NCBI GenBank assembly: GCA_003427395.1
Contig: BFEA01000529.1
Span: 502,795-522,794 of the forward strand
Origin: Chara braunii
Taxonomy: Eukaryota; Streptophyta; Charophyceae; Charales; Characeae
Direction of reading: 5' to 3'
Length of the DNA stretch: 20,000 nt
The translations under genes and the position numbers were made by a program. A model generated the notes under the pieces. It saw nothing but the letters and a program-made list of their open reading frames with translations. It made no database searches and was not told the origin of the DNA. Positions 1 through 8,258 of the stretch are shown here, in pieces (position 1 is the first letter of the stretch; each line of letters opens with the position of its first letter).

Positions 1-330
1 TGGGCGGACAGTCAGGGGAGTCCTGGACATCTGGGTCCGGACAACTCCATTTTTAGCAATTAAAAGCACGAAAAAAGTAAAAAAAAAAAGTTTTTATTTT
101 ATTTTTATTTTTATTTTACAATTGGCAGCGAATTACGGTATGGTTCCAAGGCAAAAGTTGTTCAGTTTATTTCTTTCTATAACATACTTATTTTTCAGAT
201 TTTTCTAAGGACTTTTTTTTTTTTTTTTTTTCCGGACTCGGACATGCTGCCTTAGGAGGACGTCCGACCAGTTGTCCGATCGGACAACCCCGGACGGTCA
301 GGGGGATCCCGGACGTCCGATCAGGTAACC
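1..330. repeat. GGAC-rich tandem repeat remnant split by AT-rich DNA
   Basis: A block at 5-33 (CGGACAGTCAGGGG, then TCCTGGACATCTG) returns in diverged form at 291-319 (CGGACGGTCAGGGG, then ATCCCGGACGTCCG). A second module, CGGACAAC followed by TCC or CCC, lies at 38-48 after the first block and at 281-290 before the second. The order A-B on the left and B-A on the right is what a tandem array of about 43 bp per unit would leave. Between them, 49-231 is AT-rich with A- and T-runs, including 19 T at 213-231, and looks inserted. No coding sequence is visible. Confidence 0.5.
271..288. repeat. 18-bp perfect palindrome
   Basis: GTTGTCCGATCGGACAAC is its own reverse complement over all 18 bases. 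It sits inside the GGAC-rich repeat; the shorter palindromes GTCCGGAC (35-42) and GGACGTCC (311-318) lie in the related modules. It could form a cruciform or bind a dimeric protein, but nothing here shows which. Confidence 0.85.
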
Positions 331-362
331 TAGGAAAATACAAAGTATAAATAGAAATAGTC

Positions 363-412
363 TGGGCAAGTTGAACATTGTTTCCACTCTGAATGGTTCA
401 GTCCTCTGCCCA
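363..412 (+). ncRNA. Candidate structured RNA hairpin, copy 1
   Basis: Outer stem TGGGCA (363-368) pairs with TGCCCA (407-412). Inner stem TTGAAC (371-376) pairs with GTTCAG (396-401), five Watson-Crick pairs and one U-G. ATT (377-379) pairs with AAT (392-394), leaving a bulged G at 395 and a 12-base apical loop, GTTTCCACTCTG (380-391). The internal loop has 2 bases on the 5' side and 5 on the 3' side. The same plan is found in copies 2 and 3 with different stem bases. The family is not recognised. Confidence 0.45.
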
Positions 413-476
413 TATTTGCCTTTTCTTTTGAAAACAAAGTCTGAGAAATATTAAACTTTGGATATTAAACAACTCA

Positions 477-523
477 GGGCGACTAGGCATTGTTTCCATG
501 GCGAATGGCCTAGTCATCTGCCC
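477..523 (+). ncRNA. Candidate structured RNA hairpin, copy 2
   Basis: Outer stem GGGC (477-480) pairs with GCCC (520-523). Inner stem GACTAGGC (481-488) pairs perfectly with GCCTAGTC (508-515). ATT (489-491) pairs with AAT (504-506), G507 is bulged, and the loop is GTTTCCATGGCG (492-503). It aligns with copy 1 without gaps from the CATTG motif to the end. It is the most perfectly paired of the three. Confidence 0.5.
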
Positions 524-568
524 AAAAGAAGAGAGAAGTTATTGTGCAACCTGTTCGTGTATATCTTA

Positions 569-618
569 AAGGCAAACTGGGCATTGTTTCCATAGCGAAT
601 GGTCCAGCTCTATGTCTT
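569..618 (+). ncRNA. Candidate structured RNA hairpin, copy 3
   Basis: Outer stem AAGGCA (569-574) pairs with TGTCTT (613-618), with one G-U. Inner stem CTGGGC (577-582) pairs with GTCCAG (602-607), with one G-U. ATT (583-585) pairs with AAT (598-600), G601 is bulged, and the loop is GTTTCCATAGCG (586-597). The wobble pairs in copies 1 and 3 are G-U only if the plus strand is the RNA (they would be C-A on the other strand), so plus-strand transcription is inferred. 619-714 downstream is AT-rich with no recognised content. Confidence 0.45.
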
Positions 619-714
619 ATGTAAGAAGAAAATAAGGGTTCAAAGACTTAAAAGATTCACAAACTATCTATATGGAATGAACTTAGGATGGTCAGAGTAC
701 TTACGTTTTTGTGA

Positions 715-1826
715 TTTGGTTTAGATGTGGCTGAATGAGGTTACTACTTGGTCTGAGTTTCAATTTGATAGGTAGTTGCTTGATGCATGGTGGGATGCAG
801 ACTCTCGCATCTTCTCAAAGCACGTAAGCATATTCTCCCGTATTTTGGCAGTTGAAAGGAAGAATAAAGAGGCATAGCTAATTAGAAAACTAAAATATGC
901 AGAAGGCCGCATGAACCTCCATCCCATCTCTAACTTAGTCAGGAGCCATGTCAGAGGAAAAATTCTAACAGATTGGGATACCCTTCAATAGGAGAAATCT
1001 GATCCATGGAAAAAACGTTTAAAAATCAAGGGGATAATGGTTTATGATCGTATGTCATGCGAAACCTTCCAGAAACTTACGCTGAAAAGGCTAACGCACT
1101 CGATGGGTGAACTTATGCATCCATTTGATCACGAACTGTCGATCGCCAGGGAACAAACTCAGCTTTGCACCTATGCTGCAATGTACTATCACGATATCCT
1201 GACCTCCAGAAGACCAACCGAAGAGATTACCACCGACCTATCGAAAGATTCGAACCATTGGGATCATTTTGTAACGAGGCTCTCTACCCAAGGTAAGTTG
1301 GATATGGATCGCCCTGTATCCACATAAGAGGTATGAGAAGCACTGAATGCTAAGGCAAGAGGCAAAGCCCCGGGAGATAACGACCTCCCTGTTGAGCTGT
1401 ACGTAGTCATTTGGGATGTAATTAAAAATCAACTGATAGATATCTACAATTAGGTATTAGTAGGAGGTAATCTATCAATGGGAATGAGAAATGAGATTAT
1501 CTCGTTATTATATAAGAAGGGAGACAAATTAGAGACTAGGAACTGACGTCCTATCTGAGTTTTGAATGTCTCCTATAAACTGCTGGCCAAAATTCTGGCT
1601 AGACGGTTAGGTATATATCTTTTGAATTTGATTGTCAAAAAGCTGCTTTTATTCAACGTCGGTCAATCTTTGATAATATTGTCACGGTCATTGAGGCTCT
1701 AGAAGTGGTAGAAAGTTCATAGGTAAATCCCACAATTTTTATGTTAGACTTGGAAAAGGCATACGATCGGGTTAACTGTGCATATGTCTTGACTACTCTG
1801 CGTCATGTTGGCTTCGGTGAGAATTT
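715..1826 (+). pseudogene. LINE-A ORF2 remnant: linker and first half of reverse transcriptase
   Basis: This part reads in order: the linker (SRILAVERKNKEA, LKIKGIMVYDRM), a conserved block with YYHDILTSRR near 1186-1215, the RT motifs GKAPGDNDLPVE near 1360-1395, ISLLYKKGD near 1498-1525, then AAFIQRRSIFDNI and FMLDLEKAYDRV. The catalytic Asp of the last motif is kept at 1747-1749. Stops interrupt it (for example TAG at 768, TAA at 1324, TAG at 1453), and the frame changes between 1324 and 1741. In an active element this region binds template and primer and supplies the first catalytic aspartate. The copy cannot make a continuous protein. Confidence 0.85.
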
Positions 1827-2528
1827 ATGCAATTGGATAGATGTCTTGTACTACTCTCTATCAACGACTTCAGTAATGGGCAATGGCTATGTCTCTACAT
1901 CCTTCCTTTGACTATATCTCTTCGTCAGGGTTGTCTTTTGGCTCCTCTTCTATTTGTAATTCTAATGGAGAATCTACTATGTAATGTACGCTCAAACCCA
2001 TGGATTAAGGGGTTGAACGCAGGTGCCTCCCAATGCAAGGTCAAAGCCTTGGCAGACGACCTTTTTGCCATATCTGAGAACTCCCACTTTTCGATGAACG
2101 CCTTGAAAGAGTGTCTAGATGAATACTCGGAACTTTTTGAGGCATCAGTCAACTGGGTTAAATCAATATTTTTCCTCCATAAAGTTCTTGCTCTAATCGC
2201 GAACAGGGGAATGAAGCGGATAGCATCTGATCAGTCAAAAAGATTCCTTGGGGTTCAAGTCTCCTTGTTGTCGTGTACTGTGGATCGGGAGGGAGTTCTG
2301 TTGCAACGCTTTCTACAGAGGGTTGCAACCTTGGGTAGAACCCCCCACCTCTCCATCTTTGGTAGAGTGTTGGTAATAAATAATGTATTTTTTTCTCTGT
2401 TCTGGTTCGTAGTTGTTGTTAGACCACTAGGTAGGCATCTGTGCTCGCTGATACGGCGTAGGGCTGCAAAGTTCATTTGGAAACAATATGATGCGGAAGA
2501 TGAGGGTTTTATGTCAAAAGTTGCATGA
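1827..2528 (+). pseudogene. LINE-A ORF2 remnant: reverse transcriptase palm and thumb
   Basis: This is the longest open stretch of LINE-A, 233 codons, but in a different frame from the block before it, so a frameshift lies near 1800-1910. Real homology starts near SLRQGCLLAPLLF (1919-1957), continues through KALADDLFAISENS (near 2040-2080) and ends with LSIFGRVLVIN and FIWKQYDAEDEGFMSKVA. ALADDL is the YxDD-type catalytic motif and keeps both aspartates (2055-2060), unlike LINE-B, where the second is Asn. The frame ends at TGA (2526-2528), where LINE-B reads Trp in KVAWDL, so this stop is a TGG to TGA mutation. No function is expected now. Confidence 0.88.
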
Positions 2529-3600
2529 GATTTGTTGTGTTTCCCCAAGGAGGAAGGAGGTCTTGGTCTAATTGACCCACAACGTAAGGGGATCGCGATT
2601 TGGCTCGGTGGGCAATCAAAGACATTTGTTCACCAAAAGAGTCACATTGGATTACCTTAGCAGAACTCATTCTGCCAACAGAATGAAATCTGTCTTGTCC
2701 AGCGGAAGTCTGGACATGCTTTCTCTTGGCATCTTATCAGAACCGCCAGATTGAATCAGAGTTTTGGAAAGATGTCATATCGGCTTGGAAAAGACTGAAG
2801 CCCAACTCATGTACTAATCCCTCTACTAAAGCAAAAATTCTACTTCAACCCGTCTTTGAGAATCCACAAATACACAAACTGGACAACAACTGGTTTACTG
2901 CAGACTCATCTCACAGTAGCTTTGGGAGGAACTGGATAGAAAAAGGGGTGTTAAGAATTTGTGATATTTGGACTGTGCTTGAAGGTCAATGGATATCCTC
3001 CTCACACTGCGAGAGTTGCTGGGCCCAGTCTGGTACGTGGAAAAAAGATTAACAATCTGAGAGTTAATTCGAGTTATTCCTATGCAATGGAAGGATATTT
3101 TAATAAGCCCTGAGGGTGTTGACCCCTCCGGTACCTGGTACATCTCTCGCAACATTGACCCTGCCCCTTCGTTCTGGAAGCTAACGGGGACAGAGACAAA
3201 TGAAAAAAGAGAATTTCAATAGTGGGAGGGGATCAGGACAGACAAACCTAAGGAGTTGATCCAAATCAGTGAACAAATTCACCCGTCGTTAAACGCCATC
3301 CTATCCCAAGTTCGTGTCTGGGAAGCTTGTGATGAAGAAGGCAATTGGACTTGTCAGGTGTTTGCTGAGGGTACAACTATTCAGGAATTGAAGTTTGACC
3401 CCAAGATATGGGGTTGGAAAGGTGAAGGAGTAGGTGGGGAAGATTTACCACTCCATCTTTATTCCACTGAGCTAGGCTACACCACCCAAATGCCGACAAG
3501 TACACCTATGAAAGTTACAATAGCAAGGTGGAGCCAAGTTGTGGAATGGGACTGTCAATCTATCGAAAAGACCTTGACCCGCCGCTGGCAACAACAGTCG
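2529..3600 (+). pseudogene. LINE-A ORF2 remnant: region between RT and zinc-binding domain
   Basis: Translations align with LINE-B 17190-18175. Recognisable pairs are EVWTCF with DVWVCF, NRQIESEFWKDVISAW with RRLHSKFWEGVRRAW, FENPQIHKLDNN with FENPSVTDREGE, SSFGRNWIEKGVLRICDIW with GSFGKAWVQRGVCTILDLW, DPSGTWYIS with DPPGTWYAP, and VTIARWSQV with VAIARWSAV. Several stops and frame changes break it. The TGA at 2684-2686 falls on the same codon as TAG 17350 of LINE-B. The domain has no known name here; its conservation between the copies shows it is a genuine part of ORF2. Confidence 0.8.
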
Positions 3601-3605
3601 TGAGC

Positions 3606-4032
3606 CCCATTGCCCGCGTCTAGCGGTTAATTTATGGTTGCTCTCTTTGTTCGTCACTCCCTCAGCTGTCAACTTGATCCAACGGGGACTTAAGATTGGT
3701 ATGACGTGCAAAAGATTTAACTGGGCATTCGAGTCAACCACTCACCTGTGGTATGATTGCCTAGCTGCCCTCAAAATATGGGAATGGTGGAAAAAATTTT
3801 GGGATGGCATTACAAGTAGCAGCCTATCTTGGAATCGGGACTGGGTCCTCCTGGGAGGACTGCCAGACATCCTGGAACTCAACAAGGGGTGGGGCTACAT
3901 CGCTCAAGCAGCCCGTGCAGTAGACTGCGATATCATCTGAAAAGGAAGAAACAAGACTTAGTGCATATTCGATGACAGGGAAATGTCCAATAAAGAAATC
4001 AGAGAGTCATTAACAGGTTCTCTACGACACAT
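3606..4032 (+). pseudogene. LINE-A ORF2 remnant: zf-RVT zinc-binding domain and C-terminus
   Basis: The frame reads LWLLSLFVTPSAVNLIQRG, then CKRFNWAFESTTHLWYDC, then WNRDWVLLGGLP and GYIAQAARAV. The zf-RVT pattern in LINE-B is C-x2-C-x8-H-x4-C; here the second Cys is Phe (codon 3716-3718), so metal binding would fail. Stops follow at 3938 and 3959. The last residues aligned to LINE-B are SLTGSLRHI, ending at about 4032, where the sequence turns abruptly GC-rich. Confidence 0.8.
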
Positions 4033-4900
4033 TGTGACGCCCAACCTCACGCCCGACGCGGCTTCCTAATCGGAGTGCGAGTGAGCCTGGACGTGGAAAA
4101 AGGGGTGTGCCAAGGATTTTTGAGAAAGTGGGGGTGGAGTCCCAGGTCGGAACTGAGATCTCCTGTGGCAAGTTTCCGGGACAGGAATGAAAGAGCATAG
4201 ACGCAGGTCGAAGTCTATTTTTATACTTCTGAGCGTGGGGCAACCACCTCTGTTGGTTCCGTCGTTTGGGTCGGACTTGTATTTGGTGCACGGTCGGGAC
4301 GCTATGGCTATCGCGTTGTCCAACCACTTGTTGGCGTCGTGCGTCACTGGTCTCGGAATTCGACGCGGCGGCTGGCCGTAGCCGAAGGCCGTTTGCCCGT
4401 CGTTCTTCCTCCGAGTGGGTTCGCTGGATGAAACCGAAGGCTCGTAACTCGCGGTCTTGCAAGCACTCCGAGCACGGAGGGTGGGGCCAATACGGAGCGA
4501 TTGCACGCCAGGGGATAATGGTCAGCGAATGGAAGGGCAGTATGCGGTGGTAGGGAGGGAAGTCGGTTTCCATAATAATTTTTCCCGGTTCCACGACAAG
4601 GTGACACGTGTACGAGCTGGGGAATTCTGGGTGGTGGGGAATGCGCTTTCGAGCTCGGTCGATATCCCACTCGCAGATGCGCTCGTTTCCCACCGGGTAT
4701 GAAAATTCATCAAGTTCTTTCATCGGTCGTGCAGACAGACACACGTGCTCCCAATACTCTCGAAATTCCGGATCTCTCAGACACTCGCGGTCAGTAATAC
4801 GAAAAGGGAGTTCAATATTCATGTTGTGGGGTGAGGCGGAAACTCGGTCATTCGAAAAGTTGGACCGAGCACAGGCACTGCAGACACGCGTGTAGGCCAC
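4022..4900 (-). CDS. Unidentified open frame with CxxC pairs
   Basis: This is the longest open frame between the two LINEs, 292 codons, and I do not recognise it. It opens with GTG shortly after an in-frame TAG; the first ATG is codon 27 (4822-4820), so either the protein starts there or this is an exon whose upstream part lies elsewhere. Residues 1-157 look coding: CSAC at 7-10, CSEC at 143-146, and a motif seen twice, CLRDPEFR (40-47) and CLQDRELR (146-153). The last third is rich in Arg, Pro and Ser and less convincing. The final few codons lie in LINE-A sequence beyond the inferred insertion edge, so the present C-terminus is probably not original. There is no signal peptide or membrane segment. 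It may be a captured fragment or a chance frame in GC-rich DNA. Confidence 0.35.
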   Translation of the reverse strand: MAYTRVCSACARSNFSNDRVSASPHNMNIELPFRITDRECLRDPEFREYWEHVCLSARPMKELDEFSYPVGNERICEWDIDRARKRIPHHPEFPSSYTCHLVVEPGKIIMETDFPPYHRILPFHSLTIIPWRAIAPYWPHPPCSECLQDRELRAFGFIQRTHSEEERRANGLRLRPAAASNSETSDARRQQVVGQRDSHSVPTVHQIQVRPKRRNQQRWLPHAQKYKNRLRPASMLFHSCPGNLPQEISVPTWDSTPTFSKILGTPLFPRPGSLALRLGSRVGREVGRHNVS

Positions 4901-5381
4901 GTTCTTCTAATCGGGCTTACACGTGCATGCACAAGGCCTGCCCTTCAGTCCAATAGACAATGATTAAAGACGCATGTCTCGTACGTGCTGGCCTGTTAGC
5001 CGAGGGTGGATAGCCCTATGGCGAGACAAACATTTGATCATCTAGCATGCTTATTTAATTTCGACAAACAAATACCCATCGTCCACCCATCCAGTTTTAT
5101 GCATAAATGGAAAAAAAAAGGACAATCATTCATGCATCAAGATCGTACAAAATTTGATCGTAGACAATTAACCAATCAATGGGGTCCATCCATATAGAGG
5201 GGAGAACAAAATGGGAGAAACAGGCATGCATCAATCACTAGAGACAAGCGAAGAAATCATTTGAGATGCCAATCGAAAGAAACAAAGGCGACTTGTGTCG
5301 GATACCAAAATTGCTCAGAAGGAAAGAAGAAGAATCAAAATGGCTTAGAGGGATAGAAGAAGAAACTCATCGCACACTTCC

Positions 5382-5384
<3 letters not shown>
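4901..5384. other. AT-rich stretch without a recognised gene
   Basis: The composition changes from GC-rich before about 4990 to AT-rich. The sequence has TATTTAATT near 5052 and many ATCAAT and CATGCAT words, but no reading frame that I can support. It leads directly into the CT microsatellite. In plants a CT tract often follows a promoter or lies in a 5' leader; no transcript evidence can be seen here. Confidence 0.4.
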
Positions 5385-5466
<82 letters not shown>

Positions 5467-5467
5467 N

Positions 5468-5548
<81 letters not shown>
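5385..5548 (+). repeat. (CT)n microsatellite, about 82 units, with one N
   Basis: CT is repeated without a substitution from 5385 to 5548 except for the undetermined base at 5467. The CT phase changes across the N: C falls on odd positions before it and on even positions after it. The N therefore stands for an odd-sized insertion or loss, and the true length in the genome may differ. Any serine-leucine or arginine-glutamate frame through it is an artefact. Confidence 0.98.
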
Positions 5549-5550
<2 letters not shown>

Positions 5551-6376
5551 CAACGTCCCGGTGTGGGCAGTCTGTCGCCTCGCACCTACGCTGAGTTGTC
5601 ACCCCGGTTAGCCCGAGCATGCCCGTCAGGTTCGCCCGTGTGCCACAATCCGTCGCGGCACCACGTCAACCCTTAGAGAGGGAATTAATCGCGCTTGCGA
5701 GATTTATAGCATACATGCTTTGCGCGAGATACTCGGGATCGTGTTCGGGTGGGAGGAAGAAGGAGAAAGGAAGTGCCTACGCCTGCATGGGCAGGCCGCG
5801 GCGTGGCGTAGCCACACTGCACACATTGATCCGGTCATGCAAGCGTTCAGGCCAATGGGACGAGGGAGAGGTATGCGCGCGCAAGGGCGCCACAAATGTT
5901 ATCAAGAACGAGAGGATTACAGTTGCAATCACGCCCGTCAAACAAAGATTACAGTTACACACGAGATTAAGGCGCGGAAAAGTTAGAACACCGTTCCTGA
6001 CGTGGCGGAGCGTGCGCACGCAAGAAGCGCCACGCAACAAAAATTGAGATGCACCCAAATTCCTAATCTAAATCTTAATTACAAAAAGAAAATTCGAACG
6101 AAGCAAATTCCAAGAGCTCGCGGGGACTTGACATCAGTTGAAATTTCAAAAAGATTTCCACATGCGGCAATCGTGTCAAAATTCTCATTTCCCACAGCAG
6201 AACAAGAAAGAAGCTATGACAACCGTTTATTCGTCGCGCTCACTGAGGCACGATAAACTATCGACCGTCGTGGGACCAGACCAGCCTTCAATCGAAAGAG
6301 ACAAGAAAAAGCAGGGGCATCCATGCAATCCGCCAGGCCATTCTGACTCAGCCAATTCCCCCCCCCCGATATAGCC
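5549..6376. other. GC-rich then AT-rich sequence with short repeats, no gene recognised
   Basis: No product is recognisable in any frame. Two small imperfect direct repeats are visible. GATTACAGTT followed by a CA and ACG motif occurs at 5915-5933 and 5947-5963. A GCGC-rich block with GCAAG and GCGCCAC occurs near 5875-5895 and again near 6012-6034. A run of 10 C lies at 6358-6367. The right end belongs to the putative insertion. Confidence 0.4.
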
Positions 6377-6422
6377 TTGCGCAAAAATCCGCGCGGTTGC
6401 AGAGAACAGTTTGTCACAGCAT

Positions 6423-6485
6423 CATCTAAGCGGATTGGAAGAAAAAGGAGAGAATTAGATCAGGTGAATGGTTTAGAGCAACTTG
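6423..6485 (+). pseudogene. Possible continuation of LINE-A ORF2 C-terminus
   Basis: The frame ATC-TAA-GCG-GAT-TGG-AAG-AAA-AAG reads I-stop-A-D-W-K-K-K and matches A-A-V-D-W-R-R-K-type residues at the LINE-B C-terminus (near 18676). A few residues farther on, W-F and T-W also match after a short deletion. The match is short and would be weak alone; its support comes from lying immediately after the GTCACA end of the putative insertion. No match is seen past about 6485. Confidence 0.3.
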
Positions 6486-7667
6486 GGGGCCTTGGGGCGG
6501 GGTTGATGAGGACGGGTCAGTTTGTGGACGGTCGACGGCGCTGTACTACCGGGGGCGCAGCGTTGCCCGCCCAGCGAAAGAACCTGACGGCGATACCGCT
6601 GCGCGTTGGAGGTCGTGTGGCTGTCGTCCCAACAGAGAACGAGTATGCCAAAGGTCGTGAGGCGGAGCAACCGAGTCGTAAGGAAGGCGGTGATGGTGGA
6701 GCGAGAGGATTGTGGCAGGGTAATCCGGTTTCCCTCCCCCCCTCTTCAACCTGCTGCTTTATGTTGCTGACGGACGTTTCTTCCGAAAATCTGAACTCCC
6801 TATGGTGACTCGTCGGTCGGTTCGACGAGGTGTGGTCATACCATCCATTGCTTCGTTTTGTCATGGATGGTCATAGGGGCCTTTGCGCTGCTGGCCTTGA
6901 TGTCTTGGAGTGAGGGGCAGTGGCTGCCTTCGTGGCTAGCAGATGGGGAGAGTCTGGTGTCTCTCTCTCGAGGGTGGTGGGGTTGGGTTCGGGTGTACGA
7001 AGGAGGGTTGAGGAGGGGGTTGAGGAAGCTTTTTCGATATGGCAATCCTCAAGTTCCGCGCCGCACAGTTACTCAAGTGAAACGGTATCGTTTTGTAGTG
7101 TGTTCTACATGAGACCTCTGGATTCTTCATGACGATATGATAAAACATCTTGTGATAAGAGGACAATGAGGATTGTGGAGGGTTGTTGAAGGAGATAGGT
7201 GGCGAAAGGAATGACGACGAGCAGCATGCAGTATCTTACCGTTCAAGCTGGCCTTCGTATTCATGGTTTGTGGGTTGAGACACACAGCCTTCATCGCCAA
7301 GGGTCGCATGTAGTATTAGAATCCTATCCATGGGGAGAGGAACGTTCCTTCACGGTTTTCTCCTTACCCTCCCTCCCCCGATTTCTCTAGTTCATGCCTC
7401 AAATGTCTAATCGTGGTTGCATGTAAAATCCCTGTTTGATCATCTGTATAAGTTTTTGAATTTGATCCTCGTAACCATTTTCTGGATCACTCCTTATCCT
7501 TGATTTTGAAAATCATAATTTAATTCCAATACGTCGAAAATTTATGCTCTGATTTTCTACCCCTGATATGAATCACATATCAACCATAAATTCGAGTGTG
7601 TTTTTCTAATTACATCTTGTAACTAAATCCATCACCCTAACTGGATTATTCCACGATTCTCAAACCG
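6486..7667. other. Intergenic sequence, no gene recognised
   Basis: Several open frames of 60-140 codons exist on both strands near 6500-7110, but they overlap each other, show no known domain and are rich in residues forced by GC composition, so none is called. Two inverted repeats sit close together: CTCGTCG (6809-6815) with CGACGAG (6823-6829), and ACCATCCA (6840-6847) with TGGATGGT (6864-6871). The second is flanked by the direct repeat TGGTCATA (6833-6840 and 6867-6874). From about 7390 the sequence is AT-rich. Confidence 0.45.
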
Positions 7668-7931
7668 TGGTTTGAAGATCAGATTTGAAAATCCCTTTGG
7701 ATACCCAAATCTAAAAGTCATATCATATGTTTAACTCTTAATTTGAAAATTGTTTTCCTATTTTGAAAATAGAAATACTTCGTATTCTGTTTTTTTCTAT
7801 GGTTTGGGCATCCGATTCGAAAATCCCTTTGGATACCCAAATCTAAAAGTCATCGCACGTGTCTAACTCTTAATTTGGAAATTGTTTCCCTGTTTTGAAA
7901 ATTGAAATACTTCGTATTTTGTTTTTTTTAT
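7668..7931 (+). repeat. Tandem duplication with 132-bp period
   Basis: 7668-7799 and 7800-7931 align without gaps. Landmarks exactly 132 bp apart are AAAATCCCTTTGGATACCCA (from 7688 and 7820), TTTGAAAAT- and TTTGGAAAT-type words, and TACTTCGTATT (7776 and 7908). The copies differ mainly by transitions, with long identical runs, so the duplication is fairly recent. A further fragment, CTTCGTATTCTAATC, follows at about 7968. The unit is AT-rich and non-coding. Confidence 0.92.
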
Positions 7932-8258
7932 TCTTAAGTCTCTTGATACTGATACCCATAAATCAGACTTCGTATTCTAATCTCTAGAACTTGATTCTCA
8001 ATAGTGACTCAAACTCAGTTTTAAATCCGGATTGCATTAAGTTGTTGTTGTTGTTTTTTAACCACAAAAACAAGCTCCATCTATTGGTGGGGAGCAACAC
8101 CTGCTGGAAACCAGGTCCAGTGTCTCATGTGGATTGCACGAAGTTTACCTCCCCTCATGAGTTAGTTTTGGTTTGGGGCAGGCAGGTGAAGGTTCTGATC
8201 AGTATCTGAGGGTAGGGCTGGCAAGTTTCAGATGGTGGACACTTTCGTTTTTCTTCTG
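7932..8258. other. Intergenic sequence, no gene recognised
   Basis: AT-rich at first, then balanced. It contains a short run of GTT repeats at 8041-8054. Two open frames of about 70 codons overlap here without any recognisable domain and are not called. Confidence 0.4.

Larger units (their letters stand above)
715..4032 (+). mobile_element. LINE-A: old 5'-truncated non-LTR retrotransposon copy
   Basis: Translations in the plus frames match ORF2 of the better-preserved LINE-B from the linker after the endonuclease to the C-terminus, starting near MWLNEVTTW at about 721. ORF1 and the endonuclease are absent, so the copy is 5'-truncated, as is common for LINEs. All three frames are used in turn and there are many stops, so it is an old pseudogene. 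It is richer in A and T than LINE-B, as expected after long decay. The homology breaks at 4032, about 50 codons short of the LINE-B C-terminus; a possible continuation lies at 6423. Confidence 0.9.
4033..6418. mobile_element. Putative 2.4-kb insertion in the LINE-A tail (solo-LTR-like)
   Basis: LINE-A homology stops just before TGTGACGCCC (4033) and appears to resume just after GTCACA (6413-6418). These ends are inverted copies of each other and begin TG and end CA, as LTRs do. The flanks ACAT (4029-4032) and GCAT (6419-6422) could be a decayed target duplication, but no perfect 5-bp duplication is present. Removing the segment with one flank copy restores the LINE register R-H-I-I-stop-A-D-W against R-Q-A-I-A-V-D-W of LINE-B. 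The inside holds a minus-strand open frame, the CT microsatellite and GC-rich DNA, but no reverse transcriptase or integrase. A solo LTR fits best; a nonautonomous DNA element is possible. Confidence 0.4.

Noticed and set aside
361-620. The three hairpins as a CRISPR-like array
   Set aside because: Spacings of 112 and 94 bp, imperfect repeats, internal pairing and a eukaryotic setting with no cas genes do not fit.
5335-5676. Frames through the CT microsatellite encoding Ser-Leu or Arg-Glu runs
   Set aside because: They are open only because the repeat lacks stops; flanking parts show no protein features.
6818-6830. GGTTCGACGAGG as a tRNA T-arm
   Set aside because: It is part of a simple 7-bp hairpin and has no matching A box or cloverleaf.
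6377-6864. Overlapping frames of 115-143 codons on both strands
   Set aside because: They are mutually antisense in GC-rich DNA, have no recognisable domain, and the first is crossed by the inferred insertion edge.
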